Assembly (NCBI GenBank): GCA_905612515.1
Contig: CAJQSI010000016.1
Span: 1-64,000 of the forward strand
Direction of reading: 5' to 3'
Source of the DNA: an uncultured Opitutales bacterium
GTDB lineage: Bacteria > Verrucomicrobiota > Verrucomicrobiia > Opitutales > Seribacteraceae
Length of the DNA stretch: 64,000 nucleotides
Shown: in pieces, positions 52,485 to 61,823 of the stretch
Numbering within the stretch: the first letter of the stretch is position 1
Layout: each line of letters begins with the position of its first letter
Translations under genes and position numbers: made by a program
Notes under the pieces: generated by a model
What the model was told of the DNA's origin: nothing
Databases searched by the model: none
The model's input: only the letters and a program-made list of their open reading frames with translations

Positions 52485-52513
52485 TGTAGACACCAGTCGA
52501 GACACTGGCGTCC
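52485..52513. repeat. REP-like palindrome with GTAG head
   Basis: GTAG (52486-52489) leads into GAC, A, CCAGT (52489-52497) which pairs with ACTGG, C, GTC (52504-52512), leaving a 6-base loop and one mismatch. Head and layout match the element at 27771, although the stem sequences differ. Both would fit REP elements recognised by a RAYT-type transposase encoded elsewhere. The gap from 52438 to 52686 is otherwise without recognised features. Confidence 0.4.
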
Positions 52514-52686
52514 GCCTGCAATAAACTGACGCGACCAAAACTGAACGACCTGAACTATAAGAACGAGCCTTTTTTGCGAACCTCCGTCTTCGGGGCGCGT
52601 TCAAGAAACCGCATTCAGGTCACCTTTTGTAATTGCAGTCCGGACACGAGGTGACGGAATGGAGCAACCACGGATCAACACCCATT

Positions 52687-53910
52687 ATGAAAAAAACACA
52701 GTTCTCCATACTTCTCCTTACTTTGTCGACCTTTGCTCTGTCGGCCTTCGCCGCCGACTGGCCGCAATGGCGCGGGCCGAATCGCGACGGAGTCTCGACC
52801 GAGACCGGCATTCTCGACGAATGGCCGGAGGGTGGCCCAAAGTTGCTATGGAAAGCTACTGGCGTAGGAGCAGGTTTCTCCAGCGTGAGCGTAGCGAATG
52901 GACGAATCTACACCATGGGGGACGGCAAGGAATCAAGCAGTGTTCACTGCCTCAACCCAAAGGACGGAAAAATCATCTGGTCCTCCAAACCCGTGGGGGA
53001 GACGGGTGGCAGATACGAGGGAACGCGCTGCACTCCCACCTTCGATGATGGTCATCTCTATGCGCTGGGCCAGTTCGGCGACTTGGTCTGCCTGCGAGCC
53101 TCCGATGGTTCGGAGGTCTGGCGGAAGAGCCTGACCAAGGACTTCGGCGGACGCTCAGGTGGTTGGAACTACACCGAGAGCCCCTTGGTCGACGAAGGCA
53201 AGGTGATCGTCACTCCCGGGGGGAAACAAGGCGCGGTGGTCGCCCTCGACAAGAAAACCGGAGAACTGGTCTGGCAGAGCAAAGAATTCACCGACGGAGC
53301 CCAATACAGTTCACTGATCGTCCGAGAGTTTGGGGGCAATAGACAGTACGTCCAGCTCACCGGGGCCAACGTAGTCGGACTTGAAGCCTCTACGGGGAAG
53401 GTGCTTTGGCAAGCTCCCCGCAAAGGGAAAACGGCTACGATCAGCACCCCGATTTTCCATGAAGGTCACGTTTTCGTCAGCAGTGCCTACGGCGTAGGTT
53501 GCAACGGTTTCAAGGTGACCCATTCGGGGGGGGATTTCTCGGCCAAGGAAATCTATGCCAACAAGACGATCTCAAACCACCATGGTGGCTGTATCCGAGT
53601 GGGTGATTACGTCTACGCCTCAAGCAGCGGAACCCTCGCTTGCGTGGAGCTCAAGACGGGGGAGGAAATGTGGCGGCAGCGCAGCGCGGGCAAGGGCGCG
53701 ATACTGATTATCGACGGCAAAATCATTTTGCGGGCTGAAAACGGTCCTCTCGCCCTCGTGGAGCTCAACCCGAAGGAATACCGCCAAATCAGCAAGTTCG
53801 ACCAACCCGAACGCTCCAAAGCGAAAGCTTGGCCTCATCCGGTAGTGAGCAACGGTGTTCTATATGTCAGGGATCAGGATATCCTGCTGGCCTACGACAT
53901 TCGCAAGTAG
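52687..53910 (+). CDS. PQQ-like beta-propeller protein, exported
   Basis: A 407-residue propeller from ATG 52687 (MKKTQFSILLLTLSTFALSAFA), chosen for its signal peptide; the frame extends 54 bp upstream. Entry block WPQWRGPNRDG is followed by blades with DGKIIWSSKP, DGSEVWRKSL, TGELVWQSKE, TGKVLWQAPRKG and TGEEMWRQRS patterns. It is one of six propellers in the window and most resembles those at 28850 and 34677. There is no cofactor motif. It is followed by a DUF1080 gene after 48 bp, an arrangement also seen (in reverse order) at 33951-34677. A role in binding or organising partner proteins at the cell surface is an inference. Confidence 0.92.
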   Translation: MKKTQFSILLLTLSTFALSAFAADWPQWRGPNRDGVSTETGILDEWPEGGPKLLWKATGVGAGFSSVSVANGRIYTMGDGKESSSVHCLNPKDGKIIWSSKPVGETGGRYEGTRCTPTFDDGHLYALGQFGDLVCLRASDGSEVWRKSLTKDFGGRSGGWNYTESPLVDEGKVIVTPGGKQGAVVALDKKTGELVWQSKEFTDGAQYSSLIVREFGGNRQYVQLTGANVVGLEASTGKVLWQAPRKGKTATISTPIFHEGHVFVSSAYGVGCNGFKVTHSGGDFSAKEIYANKTISNHHGGCIRVGDYVYASSSGTLACVELKTGEEMWRQRSAGKGAILIIDGKIILRAENGPLALVELNPKEYRQISKFDQPERSKAKAWPHPVVSNGVLYVRDQDILLAYDIRK

Positions 53911-53958
53911 AGAAAGCCAAACGTTACTTTGCTTTCTACAAATCAAACTCACTCAGCC

Positions 53959-54933
53959 ATGAATATCCCAAAGATAGTACTTCTCCTTCCTGTTCTAGCC
54001 GCACTTGCAACCGCCAAGCCTCCGACCGAAGAAAGCGTACAAGGTCTCTACGAGGGATCGTGGAAGGACGCCGCCGGCTCGGCCGACACAGAAGTTCGCG
54101 TGGTGGCCATGGGCAAGGGAACCTTCAAGTTGCTCGCCCGACGCAAACTGGACGGCAAGATCGTCCGAGCCGAGATCGACGGAAAAACGGATGCGAAATC
54201 GGGAGGCGTAACCTTTGGAGGTTCAATCGGTGGAGCCAATTGCAAGGCCAGTTACAAGGAAGGCGCAATATCGGGAACCATCGGGAAGAAGGGTTCCCTT
54301 TCAATCAAGCGCATCGAACGCACCCCACCCTCTCTCGGCAAGAAACCACCCGCCGGAGCCATCGTCCTCATCGACGGGAAAAATTTCGACAACATGAAAG
54401 CCCGTTCGGGCGAATGGATTCATATAGACAAGAAAGACGGTTCCATCCAAGTCCCCAAGGGCGGAATGAACTCCGTCAAGAAGATCGAGGGCGACTACGA
54501 CGCTCACGTCGAGTTCAACTGCAACCTTCGTTCCACCGCCCGCAGTCAAGGGCGCGGCAACAGCGGATTCTATCTGGCCAATAGTCAAGAAATTCAAGTG
54601 CTCGACTCCTTCGGCGCCGTCACCTACCTCGGCGGCGGTTGCGGCGGACTCTACAAATACAAGAACCCCGACGTAATGGAACCGATCCCCAGCCTCGTGG
54701 GCAAAAAGGACGCCACCTTCAACTTCGCTTCTCTCCCTCCTCTGCAATGGCAAGCCTACGACGTCGAGTATCGTGTGCAGAAAGGCGGAAAGAAGGCCCT
54801 CATGACCGCCCACCACAACGGAATCAAGATTCACGACAAAGTAGAACTCAATCACAAGGCCGGCACCTTTCATTTTCAAGATCATGGTAACCCCGTCCGC
54901 TACCGCAACATCTGGGTGCTTGAAAAAGAATAA
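53959..54933 (+). CDS. DUF1080 family protein with N-terminal beta domain, exported
   Basis: A 324-residue protein from ATG 53959 (MNIPKIVLLLPVLAALATA); the frame extends a further 30 bp upstream. After the signal peptide comes a beta-rich domain of about 90 residues (25-115, GLYEGSWKDAAGSADTEVRVVAMGKG), which the other DUF1080 copies here lack. The DUF1080 domain follows (about 130-322), with IVLIDGKNFDNM as an altered entry signature and RNSGFYLANSQEIQVLDSFG-like central strands. VRYRNIWVLEKE closes the domain. The N-terminal module may mediate attachment. It is paired with a propeller gene upstream and followed by two beta-helix genes. Carbohydrate binding or keto-sugar hydrolysis remains a family-based guess. 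Confidence 0.9.
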   Translation: MNIPKIVLLLPVLAALATAKPPTEESVQGLYEGSWKDAAGSADTEVRVVAMGKGTFKLLARRKLDGKIVRAEIDGKTDAKSGGVTFGGSIGGANCKASYKEGAISGTIGKKGSLSIKRIERTPPSLGKKPPAGAIVLIDGKNFDNMKARSGEWIHIDKKDGSIQVPKGGMNSVKKIEGDYDAHVEFNCNLRSTARSQGRGNSGFYLANSQEIQVLDSFGAVTYLGGGCGGLYKYKNPDVMEPIPSLVGKKDATFNFASLPPLQWQAYDVEYRVQKGGKKALMTAHHNGIKIHDKVELNHKAGTFHFQDHGNPVRYRNIWVLEKE

Positions 54934-55014
54934 ACTGCTGAATCCGCCAATGATTGGTGGAAACGTCACCCAGAAGGACGTAAGGTTATGCGAACCCAGT
55001 CCTTTGGTTTTATA

Positions 55015-56658
55015 ATGAAAGCGTTTCTCCCACTCGTAATTTTCGCAACGGCCCAGCTCGCTTGTTTCGTCCATAGGACCAATGCCGCCGATTTGCTCGT
55101 TCCGAAAGACTACTCCTCGATACAATCGGCCATCGACAAGGCCGAACCGAACGACCGCGTCCTTGTGGAGGCAGGCACCTACCGCGAGCGCATAGTCCTG
55201 AAAGCAGCCGTAACCGTCAGGAGCGCAGGCGACGACGCCAAGGGCGCGCTCGGTCTAAAGCGGGCCGAGATCACTGTACTGAACCACCCAAAGGGGGAAG
55301 GTCCGGGTGTCACTATGGGAGCAGACGCGACCTTGGATGGCTTTACTGTAACGGGGGTCGGACTCTACGACGACGCCAAGTGGAAGAAGCATTACTCCAC
55401 GCAGGGGAACTTGCAGAGTCACGAGCACATCGGCGCATCCGGCACGGCAGGCATCGAAGTGCGGCACTCATGCGAAGTGAAGAACAACATCGTGCATCAC
55501 GTCGGCTACACGGGCATCGGCATCACGGGATCCAAGGATCGGAAAGTATCGCCCAGCATCATCGGCAATGTCTGCTATCGCAACATGGGCGGCGGCATCG
55601 GTTCCATGGCCGGCTCCACCGCACTAATCGAAAACAACGTCTGCTTCGAAAACTTTTACGCAGGCATTGGACACAATGGAGCAAGTCCCATGGTGCGCGG
55701 GAATAAGTGCTACAACAACATCCGGGCGGGCATTGGCATAAGCGAGGGCAGTTCTCCCACCGTTACGAAAAACCGTTGTTATGAAAACCGCCGAGCGGGA
55801 ATTGGCATACGGACGGGTAAGGACACGCAACCCGTGGTTGAAGACAACGACTGCTTCGAAAACGATATGGCCGGAATAGGAACCGAGGAGGAAGCCCGAC
55901 CAATCATTCGCTCAAATCGTTGTCATAAAAATAAACTAGCGGGCATTGGTGCCCGTCACGAAGCGCATCCCGAAATAGTGGGCAACGAATGCATCGGGAA
56001 CGGTGCCGCCGGGATTGGAATCGAGCATGGAGTAGTGGCAAAAATCGCGGACAACCTCTGCAAGGACAATAAGGCATCGGGCATCGGGGTTCGCCATCAG
56101 GCGGAAGCACTCCTGATCAATAACCGCCTTATCGAAAATGCCCTCGTAGCCATCGGCATCCGAAATGGTTCCAGGCTGACCGCTAAAAAGAACGTCATGT
56201 CCCGCAAGGGAGGCATGGCTCCACTGGTAGCCATTCTGGAGAATTCGACCGCCACCCTAACCGACAACGACCTAAACGGCGGTGGCGTGGCCGGCGTTCT
56301 GCTCCAAGGGACCGCCCATATCGAGAAGAACCGCTTTCACGGCAATGGTCCCCGCAAAGGTGGGCCTCCAAACTTCGCCACTTGGGTAAGGGAAGGCTCT
56401 TCAGTTACTTTTTCAAACAACGAAGTGGACCACTGGCGACATGCCCTTTTCGCCTCGAAAGCCAAGCAAGTCTCAGCCAACGACAACAAAGTTTACGCTT
56501 TTCTAGGCACCGCTCTTGTCATACGAAACAGCGAGAAACCAACCGAGGCTTCGGGCAACGTCGCCTTCTCGGACGACACCAATTCCCAAGCCATTGAAAT
56601 CATCGGACGCAAAGCCAAGGTCGATGGGAATCTGGTACAGAAAAAACCAAACAAATAA
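55015..56658 (+). CDS. Right-handed beta-helix (NosD/PbH1-type) protein, exported
   Basis: A 547-residue protein from ATG 55015 (MKAFLPLVIFATAQLAC); a start at 54988 is less likely. After the signal peptide the DYSSIQSAIDKAEPNDRVLVEAGTY block opens a parallel beta-helix. From about residue 145 to 400 a repeat of about 23 residues recurs with an AGIGI or GIGI core (AGIGHNG, AGIGISEG, AGIGIRTG, AGIGTEEE, AGIGARHE, AGIGIEHG, SGIGVRHQ), each one helix turn. This resembles NosD and pectin/alginate-lyase-like folds, but none of the acidic catalytic residues of lyases is identifiable. It is followed after 8 bp by a G8/beta-helix gene, so the two are co-expressed and may act on the same extracellular polymer. 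Confidence 0.88.
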   Translation: MKAFLPLVIFATAQLACFVHRTNAADLLVPKDYSSIQSAIDKAEPNDRVLVEAGTYRERIVLKAAVTVRSAGDDAKGALGLKRAEITVLNHPKGEGPGVTMGADATLDGFTVTGVGLYDDAKWKKHYSTQGNLQSHEHIGASGTAGIEVRHSCEVKNNIVHHVGYTGIGITGSKDRKVSPSIIGNVCYRNMGGGIGSMAGSTALIENNVCFENFYAGIGHNGASPMVRGNKCYNNIRAGIGISEGSSPTVTKNRCYENRRAGIGIRTGKDTQPVVEDNDCFENDMAGIGTEEEARPIIRSNRCHKNKLAGIGARHEAHPEIVGNECIGNGAAGIGIEHGVVAKIADNLCKDNKASGIGVRHQAEALLINNRLIENALVAIGIRNGSRLTAKKNVMSRKGGMAPLVAILENSTATLTDNDLNGGGVAGVLLQGTAHIEKNRFHGNGPRKGGPPNFATWVREGSSVTFSNNEVDHWRHALFASKAKQVSANDNKVYAFLGTALVIRNSEKPTEASGNVAFSDDTNSQAIEIIGRKAKVDGNLVQKKPNK

Positions 56659-56666
56659 GGCACACC

Positions 56667-59000
56667 ATGAAGACCATTCTCTCGATCCTCCTGTTGGTCA
56701 CCACCTTTACCGCCGTTCTTCCGGCACAGCGTGAGGCCGTTCAGTTTTCCGTTAAGTCGGTCGCCGATGGCGATTGGACAAACCCAAAGATCTGGCAACC
56801 ACAACGCGTCCCAAAGACGGGAGACCGCGTGTTGATCAGTTCCCGCACCTCGGTTCGATTTGACGCAAAAACCACGCCCGTCATACGCCTTATTCAGGTT
56901 GCCGGAACACTCCGGTTCGCCCGGGACCGCAGTACCGAGCTCAACGTTTGTCTACTCAAGGTTCAAGCAGGCAACCATTGCACGGAACGCGGTTTCGCCT
57001 GTGACTTTAACAGCTTGAAAACAAACGGCGGACCAAACGACCATCCGGGGAAATCCTTGCCCACTCTCGAAGTAGGCACGCAACAAAACCCAATCCCCGC
57101 AGTGCATACAGCTCGTATTCGCCTTCACTATTTGGAGGGCATGGACAAAAAAGATGCACCTGCGCTGGTTTGTTGCTCGGCCCGCATGGAATTGCACGGC
57201 TCCCCCCTTGAGAGACCATGGGTTAAACTAGGTGCGACCTGCCAACCGGGCGACGCAAAGATTGTCGTGAATGAGAACGTCTCCGACTGGCGCGTAGGTG
57301 ACGAGATAATCGTGACCGCCTCCAAGAAAGTGCGAAACATGAGCACCTATCGCGACGAGGAAGTGGGTACGGAAGAGCGAATAGTAAAGGCCATCGATGG
57401 GCACTCAATCACTCTCGACAAACCCTTGCGCTTGGAACACTCAGGGGAAGGCGAATTTCGTAGCGAGGTGGCAAATTTATCCCGAAACGTAATTGTCGAG
57501 AGCGCCGATCCGGATGGCATTCGCGGCCACACCATGTACCACCGCCACAGCAAGGGCGGCATCAGCTACGCCCGTTTCGCTCATCTTGGCAAGGAAGGTG
57601 AACTGGGAAGATACCCAATCCACTTCCACCTGGTCGGCGAAACCATGCGCGGCTCTGCTGTGCTCGGCGCCGCCGTAGTCGACTCGCACAACCGTTGGGT
57701 CACGATTCACGGCACGCAATACCTACTTGTGCGTGACTGCGTAGGCTACAAGTCGGTGGGACACGGCTATTTCCTAGAGAACGGGTCGGAAGTATTCAAC
57801 CTGCTCGACCGCAACCTCGGCGTACAGGCTTTCAATGGCCCTAGACTGAAGGATCAAGAGCTTCCCTTCGACCCAAACGACGGAGCCGCCTTCTGGTGGG
57901 CAAATGGACGAAACGTGCTCACTCGAAACGTAGCTGTGGAAAACGCAAAATACGGCTTTCGCTACGATTGCCAAAAGCGCAGCAATTTCGACAGCAACCT
58001 ACGCATACTCATGCCGGACGGTTCCAGAAAAATCGTAGATATACGAACCCTCGCCATTAGCCGTTTCGAGAAAAACGAGTCACACAGCGAAGGACTGTAT
58101 TCCGTCGCCCTCTCCGGCACCGAGGGCGTAGGTCCTGACCTGCGACACCCGCACCTCATAAGAGACCTAAAAATCTGGCAAACCCATTATGCATTCAGGG
58201 CCCAGTTACCCACTATGCTGGCGGAAAACATTCAAATCGACCACGCATCCTACGGGGTGTACCGACCTTGGTTCGAGAACCACGTCTACCGCGATCTAAG
58301 CATTGCCGCAACCGGAAGCGAACCCTTCAATCGAGGTCTAGACGACAAGAGCATACAGCACGGAAGCATCACTGTCGACGGACTCACGTTCAGCAATATG
58401 GATTACGGCGGCAGCATGCCCCTCATCCAGATCAGCGCCAACAACGTAAATGGAGAGGCCGAATCACATTTCCGCAACGTGACGGTTCAAGGTCGCGACC
58501 CCAAGCGCCCGGAGCGCTGGCCACTCATGAACCTAGGCGGTGGACCTCGCCTCAAGCCATCCACACCCAAGGGCGTTCCCTATTTCATTCACGACTACTT
58601 CGGTCCCGGCAAGCACGCCAAAGTAATTAGTTCTCGAGCCAAGGACTTGCTTGGCGACGGCAACAAGTATTCCAAGGAAAACGGTCTAACTGGTGACGAA
58701 TCCCTCGCGACGAGAGTTAGTGGCATAGACTTTCCGGAACTCCTAAGCCCCGTGGACGACCTTCCGCCCTGTACCGTCATTACGCGCATCGACTCAACTG
58801 GCGACCGCCTCCTGGTTCGAGGCACTACCCACGACAACGGCGTCGTAAAAACCATTTCCGTGAACGGTAAATCCGCCAGCATTCTCAGCCAAGTCCACGG
58901 CGTCGCCGACTGGAGCATCGAACTACCCAAGTCCAAGAGCATCACCGCCACCGCCACCGACGCCACCGGCAACCGAGAATTAAACCCGCACAAAATCTAG
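56667..59000 (+). CDS. G8 domain/beta-helix (CEMIP/TMEM2-like) protein, exported
   Basis: A 777-residue secreted protein. After the signal peptide (about 1-20) the G8 domain is clear (about 25-155), with the pattern GDWTNPKIWQPQRVPKTGDRVLI and a VRFDAKTTPVIRLIQVAGTLRF strand. A parallel beta-helix follows (about 160-600), with turns such as GHTMYHRHSKGGISYARFAHLG, and a short Ig-like C terminus. G8-plus-helix proteins include mammalian CEMIP and TMEM2, which cleave hyaluronan, and bacterial forms of unknown substrate. The context of a sister beta-helix gene, with a stop-to-start gap of 8 bp, and the sulfatases suggests action on an extracellular polysaccharide. No proof of hyaluronan activity exists here. 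Confidence 0.88.
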   Translation: MKTILSILLLVTTFTAVLPAQREAVQFSVKSVADGDWTNPKIWQPQRVPKTGDRVLISSRTSVRFDAKTTPVIRLIQVAGTLRFARDRSTELNVCLLKVQAGNHCTERGFACDFNSLKTNGGPNDHPGKSLPTLEVGTQQNPIPAVHTARIRLHYLEGMDKKDAPALVCCSARMELHGSPLERPWVKLGATCQPGDAKIVVNENVSDWRVGDEIIVTASKKVRNMSTYRDEEVGTEERIVKAIDGHSITLDKPLRLEHSGEGEFRSEVANLSRNVIVESADPDGIRGHTMYHRHSKGGISYARFAHLGKEGELGRYPIHFHLVGETMRGSAVLGAAVVDSHNRWVTIHGTQYLLVRDCVGYKSVGHGYFLENGSEVFNLLDRNLGVQAFNGPRLKDQELPFDPNDGAAFWWANGRNVLTRNVAVENAKYGFRYDCQKRSNFDSNLRILMPDGSRKIVDIRTLAISRFEKNESHSEGLYSVALSGTEGVGPDLRHPHLIRDLKIWQTHYAFRAQLPTMLAENIQIDHASYGVYRPWFENHVYRDLSIAATGSEPFNRGLDDKSIQHGSITVDGLTFSNMDYGGSMPLIQISANNVNGEAESHFRNVTVQGRDPKRPERWPLMNLGGGPRLKPSTPKGVPYFIHDYFGPGKHAKVISSRAKDLLGDGNKYSKENGLTGDESLATRVSGIDFPELLSPVDDLPPCTVITRIDSTGDRLLVRGTTHDNGVVKTISVNGKSASILSQVHGVADWSIELPKSKSITATATDATGNRELNPHKI

Positions 59001-59141
59001 TCCACCGACGTGCGACTGCTTCCAACTCCTCCTCACTCTCTTTGCCGCACTAATCAAAATACATTGACTGAGTCATGCCGATAAACAATTCTCTAACTAG
59101 AAAAACTTCACTTAATATTTCGACTTAAACGCATTGAGAAG

Positions 59142-60545
59142 ATGAAAGGACCAACTATCTCTCGCCGTCGCCTGCTGCAAGGAGGTGGAATCGGGGCCGT
59201 GAACTTGACCATGCCGGGCTTGGTCTTTGGTCGCGACAAAACGGATGACTCGGGCAACGCGGTGGCCTCCAAGAAGTCTTGTATATTCGTCCTGCTATGC
59301 GGTGGCCCAAGTCACGTCGACACTTGGGACATGAAGCCGAACGCTCCTTCCGAGTACCGAGGACCATACAAGCCCATACGCACAAAGGTGCCTGGAATGC
59401 AGCTCAACGAGATGCACACAAAGCTGGCCAAGATCACGGACCAGTTCTGCTTAATTCGCTCCGTCACCCATCCCGGAGGCATCAGCAACCACTTCGACGC
59501 CATGCACAACCTGCTCAGCGGACAGTCGGAGAAAAGAGTGAAGCAAGGAGTCCCCGATGATTCTCCCTACATTGGATCCGTCGTGGCAAAGCATCTTCCA
59601 AGCAAGCGCAACTTGGTATCGAACGCATGGCTGATCAAGTGCGTCGGACCACCCGTCTTCTGCGCACCAAATCTTTCTACGGGCGGCTACCTCGGCTCCC
59701 CCTATTCCCCTGTCTTCGTGGGATCGGCCGACAACCATCCGGCCATGCCGAACTTCAAGCCCCCAACAATTTACGAGACCACCGATCCTGATCGCCTTCT
59801 GAATCGCCGAAGTCTGCTTGACGAAATTGAGTCCGACGCCCTTGACCAAGACCCTAAAGGCAAAGACTGGAAAAACCTTCGAGAAATGGCTTTCGACGGC
59901 ATGACCCGCCCAGAAGGCCGCGAAGCCTTCGACCTGCAACAAGAGCCCACAAAAATCAGAGAGTTGTACGGTATGAATCCCCTCGGTCAAAACCTGTTGC
60001 TGGCTCGACGCATGGTGGAATCAGGTGTACGTTTTGTAACCGTCAACGGTTGGACCGGACAGGCACCGCACGACAAAAAAGGACCGCCTAGTTCGAGCTG
60101 GGACATGCATGGCGGCAATATGGGCATGGGAAATGCCTTTGGAAACGGTTCCTATGGCATGGGCTTCTGCCTGCCGCGGCTGGATCAAGCTTTGTACGGT
60201 TTATTCACCGACCTTAAGGCAAGCGGCATGATGGACGACACGCTCGTCGTGGTGATGGGAGAATTTGGTCGCACCCCAAAAGTTCTCACCCAACAACCTC
60301 CGGGTCGTCAACACTGGCCGAAATGTTTCTCAGCCATCCTCGCAGGTTGCGGTATTCGCGGCGGCGCAGTCTACGGTAAGTCGGACAAGATCGGGGCCGC
60401 GCCCGAGAGCGATCCGGTTCACCCTCAAGACATCCATGCCACCGTCCTGCACGCAATGGGCATACCCCTGAACCCAGCTACAGAGAATTCTGGTGTTTCC
60501 CGACCCCTCACTGCCGGCAAGCCAGTTCTCGACATCTTCGGATAA
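59142..60545 (+). CDS. DUF1501 protein, Tat-type signal
   Basis: A 467-residue DUF1501 protein, third of its kind in the window. The N terminus MKGPTISRRRLLQGGGIG is twin-arginine-like. Visible blocks are FVLLCGGPSHVDTWDMKPNAP (near 50), ITDQFCLIRSVTHPGGISNH (102-121), NLLLARRMVESGVRFVTV, and VVVMGEFGRTPKVLTQQPPGRQHW. In contrast to the other two copies the last block has a QHW instead of DHW motif. It has a longer insertion around 275-330 containing a Gly/Met-rich GGNMGMGNAFGNGSYGMGF segment. It stands alone here, between the G8 protein and the convergent DUF6172 gene. Its function is unknown. Confidence 0.92.
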   Translation: MKGPTISRRRLLQGGGIGAVNLTMPGLVFGRDKTDDSGNAVASKKSCIFVLLCGGPSHVDTWDMKPNAPSEYRGPYKPIRTKVPGMQLNEMHTKLAKITDQFCLIRSVTHPGGISNHFDAMHNLLSGQSEKRVKQGVPDDSPYIGSVVAKHLPSKRNLVSNAWLIKCVGPPVFCAPNLSTGGYLGSPYSPVFVGSADNHPAMPNFKPPTIYETTDPDRLLNRRSLLDEIESDALDQDPKGKDWKNLREMAFDGMTRPEGREAFDLQQEPTKIRELYGMNPLGQNLLLARRMVESGVRFVTVNGWTGQAPHDKKGPPSSSWDMHGGNMGMGNAFGNGSYGMGFCLPRLDQALYGLFTDLKASGMMDDTLVVVMGEFGRTPKVLTQQPPGRQHWPKCFSAILAGCGIRGGAVYGKSDKIGAAPESDPVHPQDIHATVLHAMGIPLNPATENSGVSRPLTAGKPVLDIFG

Positions 60546-60552
60546 AATTTAA

Positions 60553-60576
60553 AAGCGGACTTCGGTGTTTCCGCTT
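60553..60576 (-). terminator. Hairpin terminator between DUF1501 and DUF6172 genes
   Basis: AAGCGGA (60553-60559) and TCCGCTT (60570-60576) are reverse complements with a 10-base loop. On the minus strand the stem is followed by TTTAAATTTTA, a reasonable U tract 3' of the DUF6172 gene. On the plus strand a weaker CATTTTGG follows. It may therefore terminate both convergent genes, best for the minus strand. Confidence 0.6.
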
Positions 60577-60582
60577 CGAGAT

Positions 60583-60873
60583 TCATTTTGGCTTTTTTGT
60601 TCTGCGAGCTGCCTTGGCCAAAATTTCCACATAAAACGACTTCAACTGTTCCACTTCGGCGGCATCAATGAATTTTCCGATTTCAGCCACATGAATGACT
60701 TTTGCCTCTTCGGCAGTCGGGCCGAATTTGCAGTCGAAATCCCAGAAATCGATTCCGTCCGGAAGCTCTTTTCTTCGCTCTCTCTTTAGGTATTTTTTAA
60801 CATCGCCTCTCACTGCATCCACAAGCCTGGGGTATTTGATTTTTGGGTGTACGAGAGTGAATGTCTTTTTCAT
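60583..60873 (-). CDS. DUF6172 family protein
   Basis: A 96-residue cytoplasmic protein starting at ATG 60873 (MKKTFTLVHPKIKYPRL); the frame is open to 60966 but the family begins at this Met. It matches DUF6172 over its whole length: KYLKRERRKELPDGIDFWDFDCKFG, then AEEAKVIHVAEIGKFIDAA, then SFYVEILAKAARRTK. The family occurs widely in proteobacteria and other bacteria and is uncharacterised. The basic middle (KRERRKE) and compact size suggest a nucleic-acid or protein binding role, which is inference only. It lies alone on the minus strand, convergent with the DUF1501 gene. Confidence 0.88.
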   Translation of the reverse strand: MKKTFTLVHPKIKYPRLVDAVRGDVKKYLKRERRKELPDGIDFWDFDCKFGPTAEEAKVIHVAEIGKFIDAAEVEQLKSFYVEILAKAARRTKKPK

Positions 60874-61076
60874 AGTTTTATGATGTGGGCTTTTGGAAAG
60901 GTTAGTGCGTGTTCTTAAGCAGTTTTTCTTCCACTGGAACAGGCCAAAAGATAAGGATCCGTTCACTCAATTATTACTCAAGAATACAGTTAGATGCGAT
61001 TGTTTTCGTAATAATTCAAGAAGAGAAATCAGCTTATTTCGATTGACTCGATCCCCACAGAAGCGAGTTTCCTAGC

Positions 61077-61823
61077 ATGAAAAATAACTCCGATTCAATT
61101 AGGGCAGGAATGAAGGCGTTGTGCCTCTGTGCAATAAGTTCGATTTTACTCGCATCGTCAGCTAACGCCGCCGAGGAGGAACCTCAACCGGATCAGAAGG
61201 TTTATGAAGCCATCGGCATGATGTTCGCACAAGGTTCGGGACTTTCACGCATGGAGTTTTCGGACAAGGAAATCGATTTGATTATTTCCGGAATTGTAAA
61301 AGGAATGAAGCTCAAGGAAATCCCGCCGGAGGTACAAAGTCTCCAACCGAAAATAGAAGCAATTATGCGAGTGAAGATGGAAATCGCTCGCAAGGCCAAA
61401 CAATCGGCAGGAGCAAAGGCGTCGACTGGAAACAAAGTTAAGGGAAAACAATTCCTTGCCGACCTACAAAAAAAGGAAGGCGTTTTGAAAGATCCTTCTG
61501 GATTCCTTTACGAAATCCTAAAAAAAGGAACAGGTCCTAATCCCACTATGAACGACACGGTGCGACTACACTACCACGGCACCTTGATCGATGGCACTGT
61601 CTTCGACAGTTCCGTAGAACGACAGCAACCTGCAAGCTTTCCCATGCGAGGTGTAATCAAGGGATTCTCCGGTGGACTCACCAAGACAAATGTAGGAGGC
61701 AAAGTCCGCATCTACATTCCAAGTGAGTTGGGTTACGGCGACAACCCTCGACCTGGCGGGGAAATCAAGCCGGGAGACACTTTGATCTTCGAATGCGAAC
61801 TCCTTGAGATCATAAAGAATTAA
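61077..61823 (+). CDS. FKBP-type peptidyl-prolyl cis-trans isomerase, exported
   Basis: A 248-residue FKBP-family isomerase of the FkpA/Mip plan. A signal peptide (about 1-31, possibly starting at the second Met) precedes an alpha-helical N-terminal dimerisation domain (about 38-115; SDKEIDLIISGIVKGMK, EAIMRVKMEIARKAKQ). The FKBP domain (about 135-247) follows, with VRLHYHGTLIDGTVFDSS, MRGVIKGFSGGL, and RIYIPSELGYGD, which carry the usual aromatic and Asp residues of the active site. The enzyme catalyses proline isomerisation during folding of exported proteins. This suits a genome secreting many large beta-propellers, but no operon link is seen. A short GC hairpin (TGCGGG/CCCGCA, 61838-61854) lies 15 bp after the stop, without a U tract. 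Confidence 0.93.
   Translation: MKNNSDSIRAGMKALCLCAISSILLASSANAAEEEPQPDQKVYEAIGMMFAQGSGLSRMEFSDKEIDLIISGIVKGMKLKEIPPEVQSLQPKIEAIMRVKMEIARKAKQSAGAKASTGNKVKGKQFLADLQKKEGVLKDPSGFLYEILKKGTGPNPTMNDTVRLHYHGTLIDGTVFDSSVERQQPASFPMRGVIKGFSGGLTKTNVGGKVRIYIPSELGYGDNPRPGGEIKPGDTLIFECELLEIIKN

Noticed and set aside
54301..55125. Minus-strand 274-residue ORF
   Set aside because: Antisense of a well-supported DUF1080 gene and the next gene's start; no motif.
55440..56220. Short periodic repeats that could resemble a CRISPR array or minisatellite
   Set aside because: The period (about 69 bases, AGIGI-coding) is imperfect and in frame with the beta-helix gene. It encodes protein helix turns, with no conserved spacer-repeat pattern.
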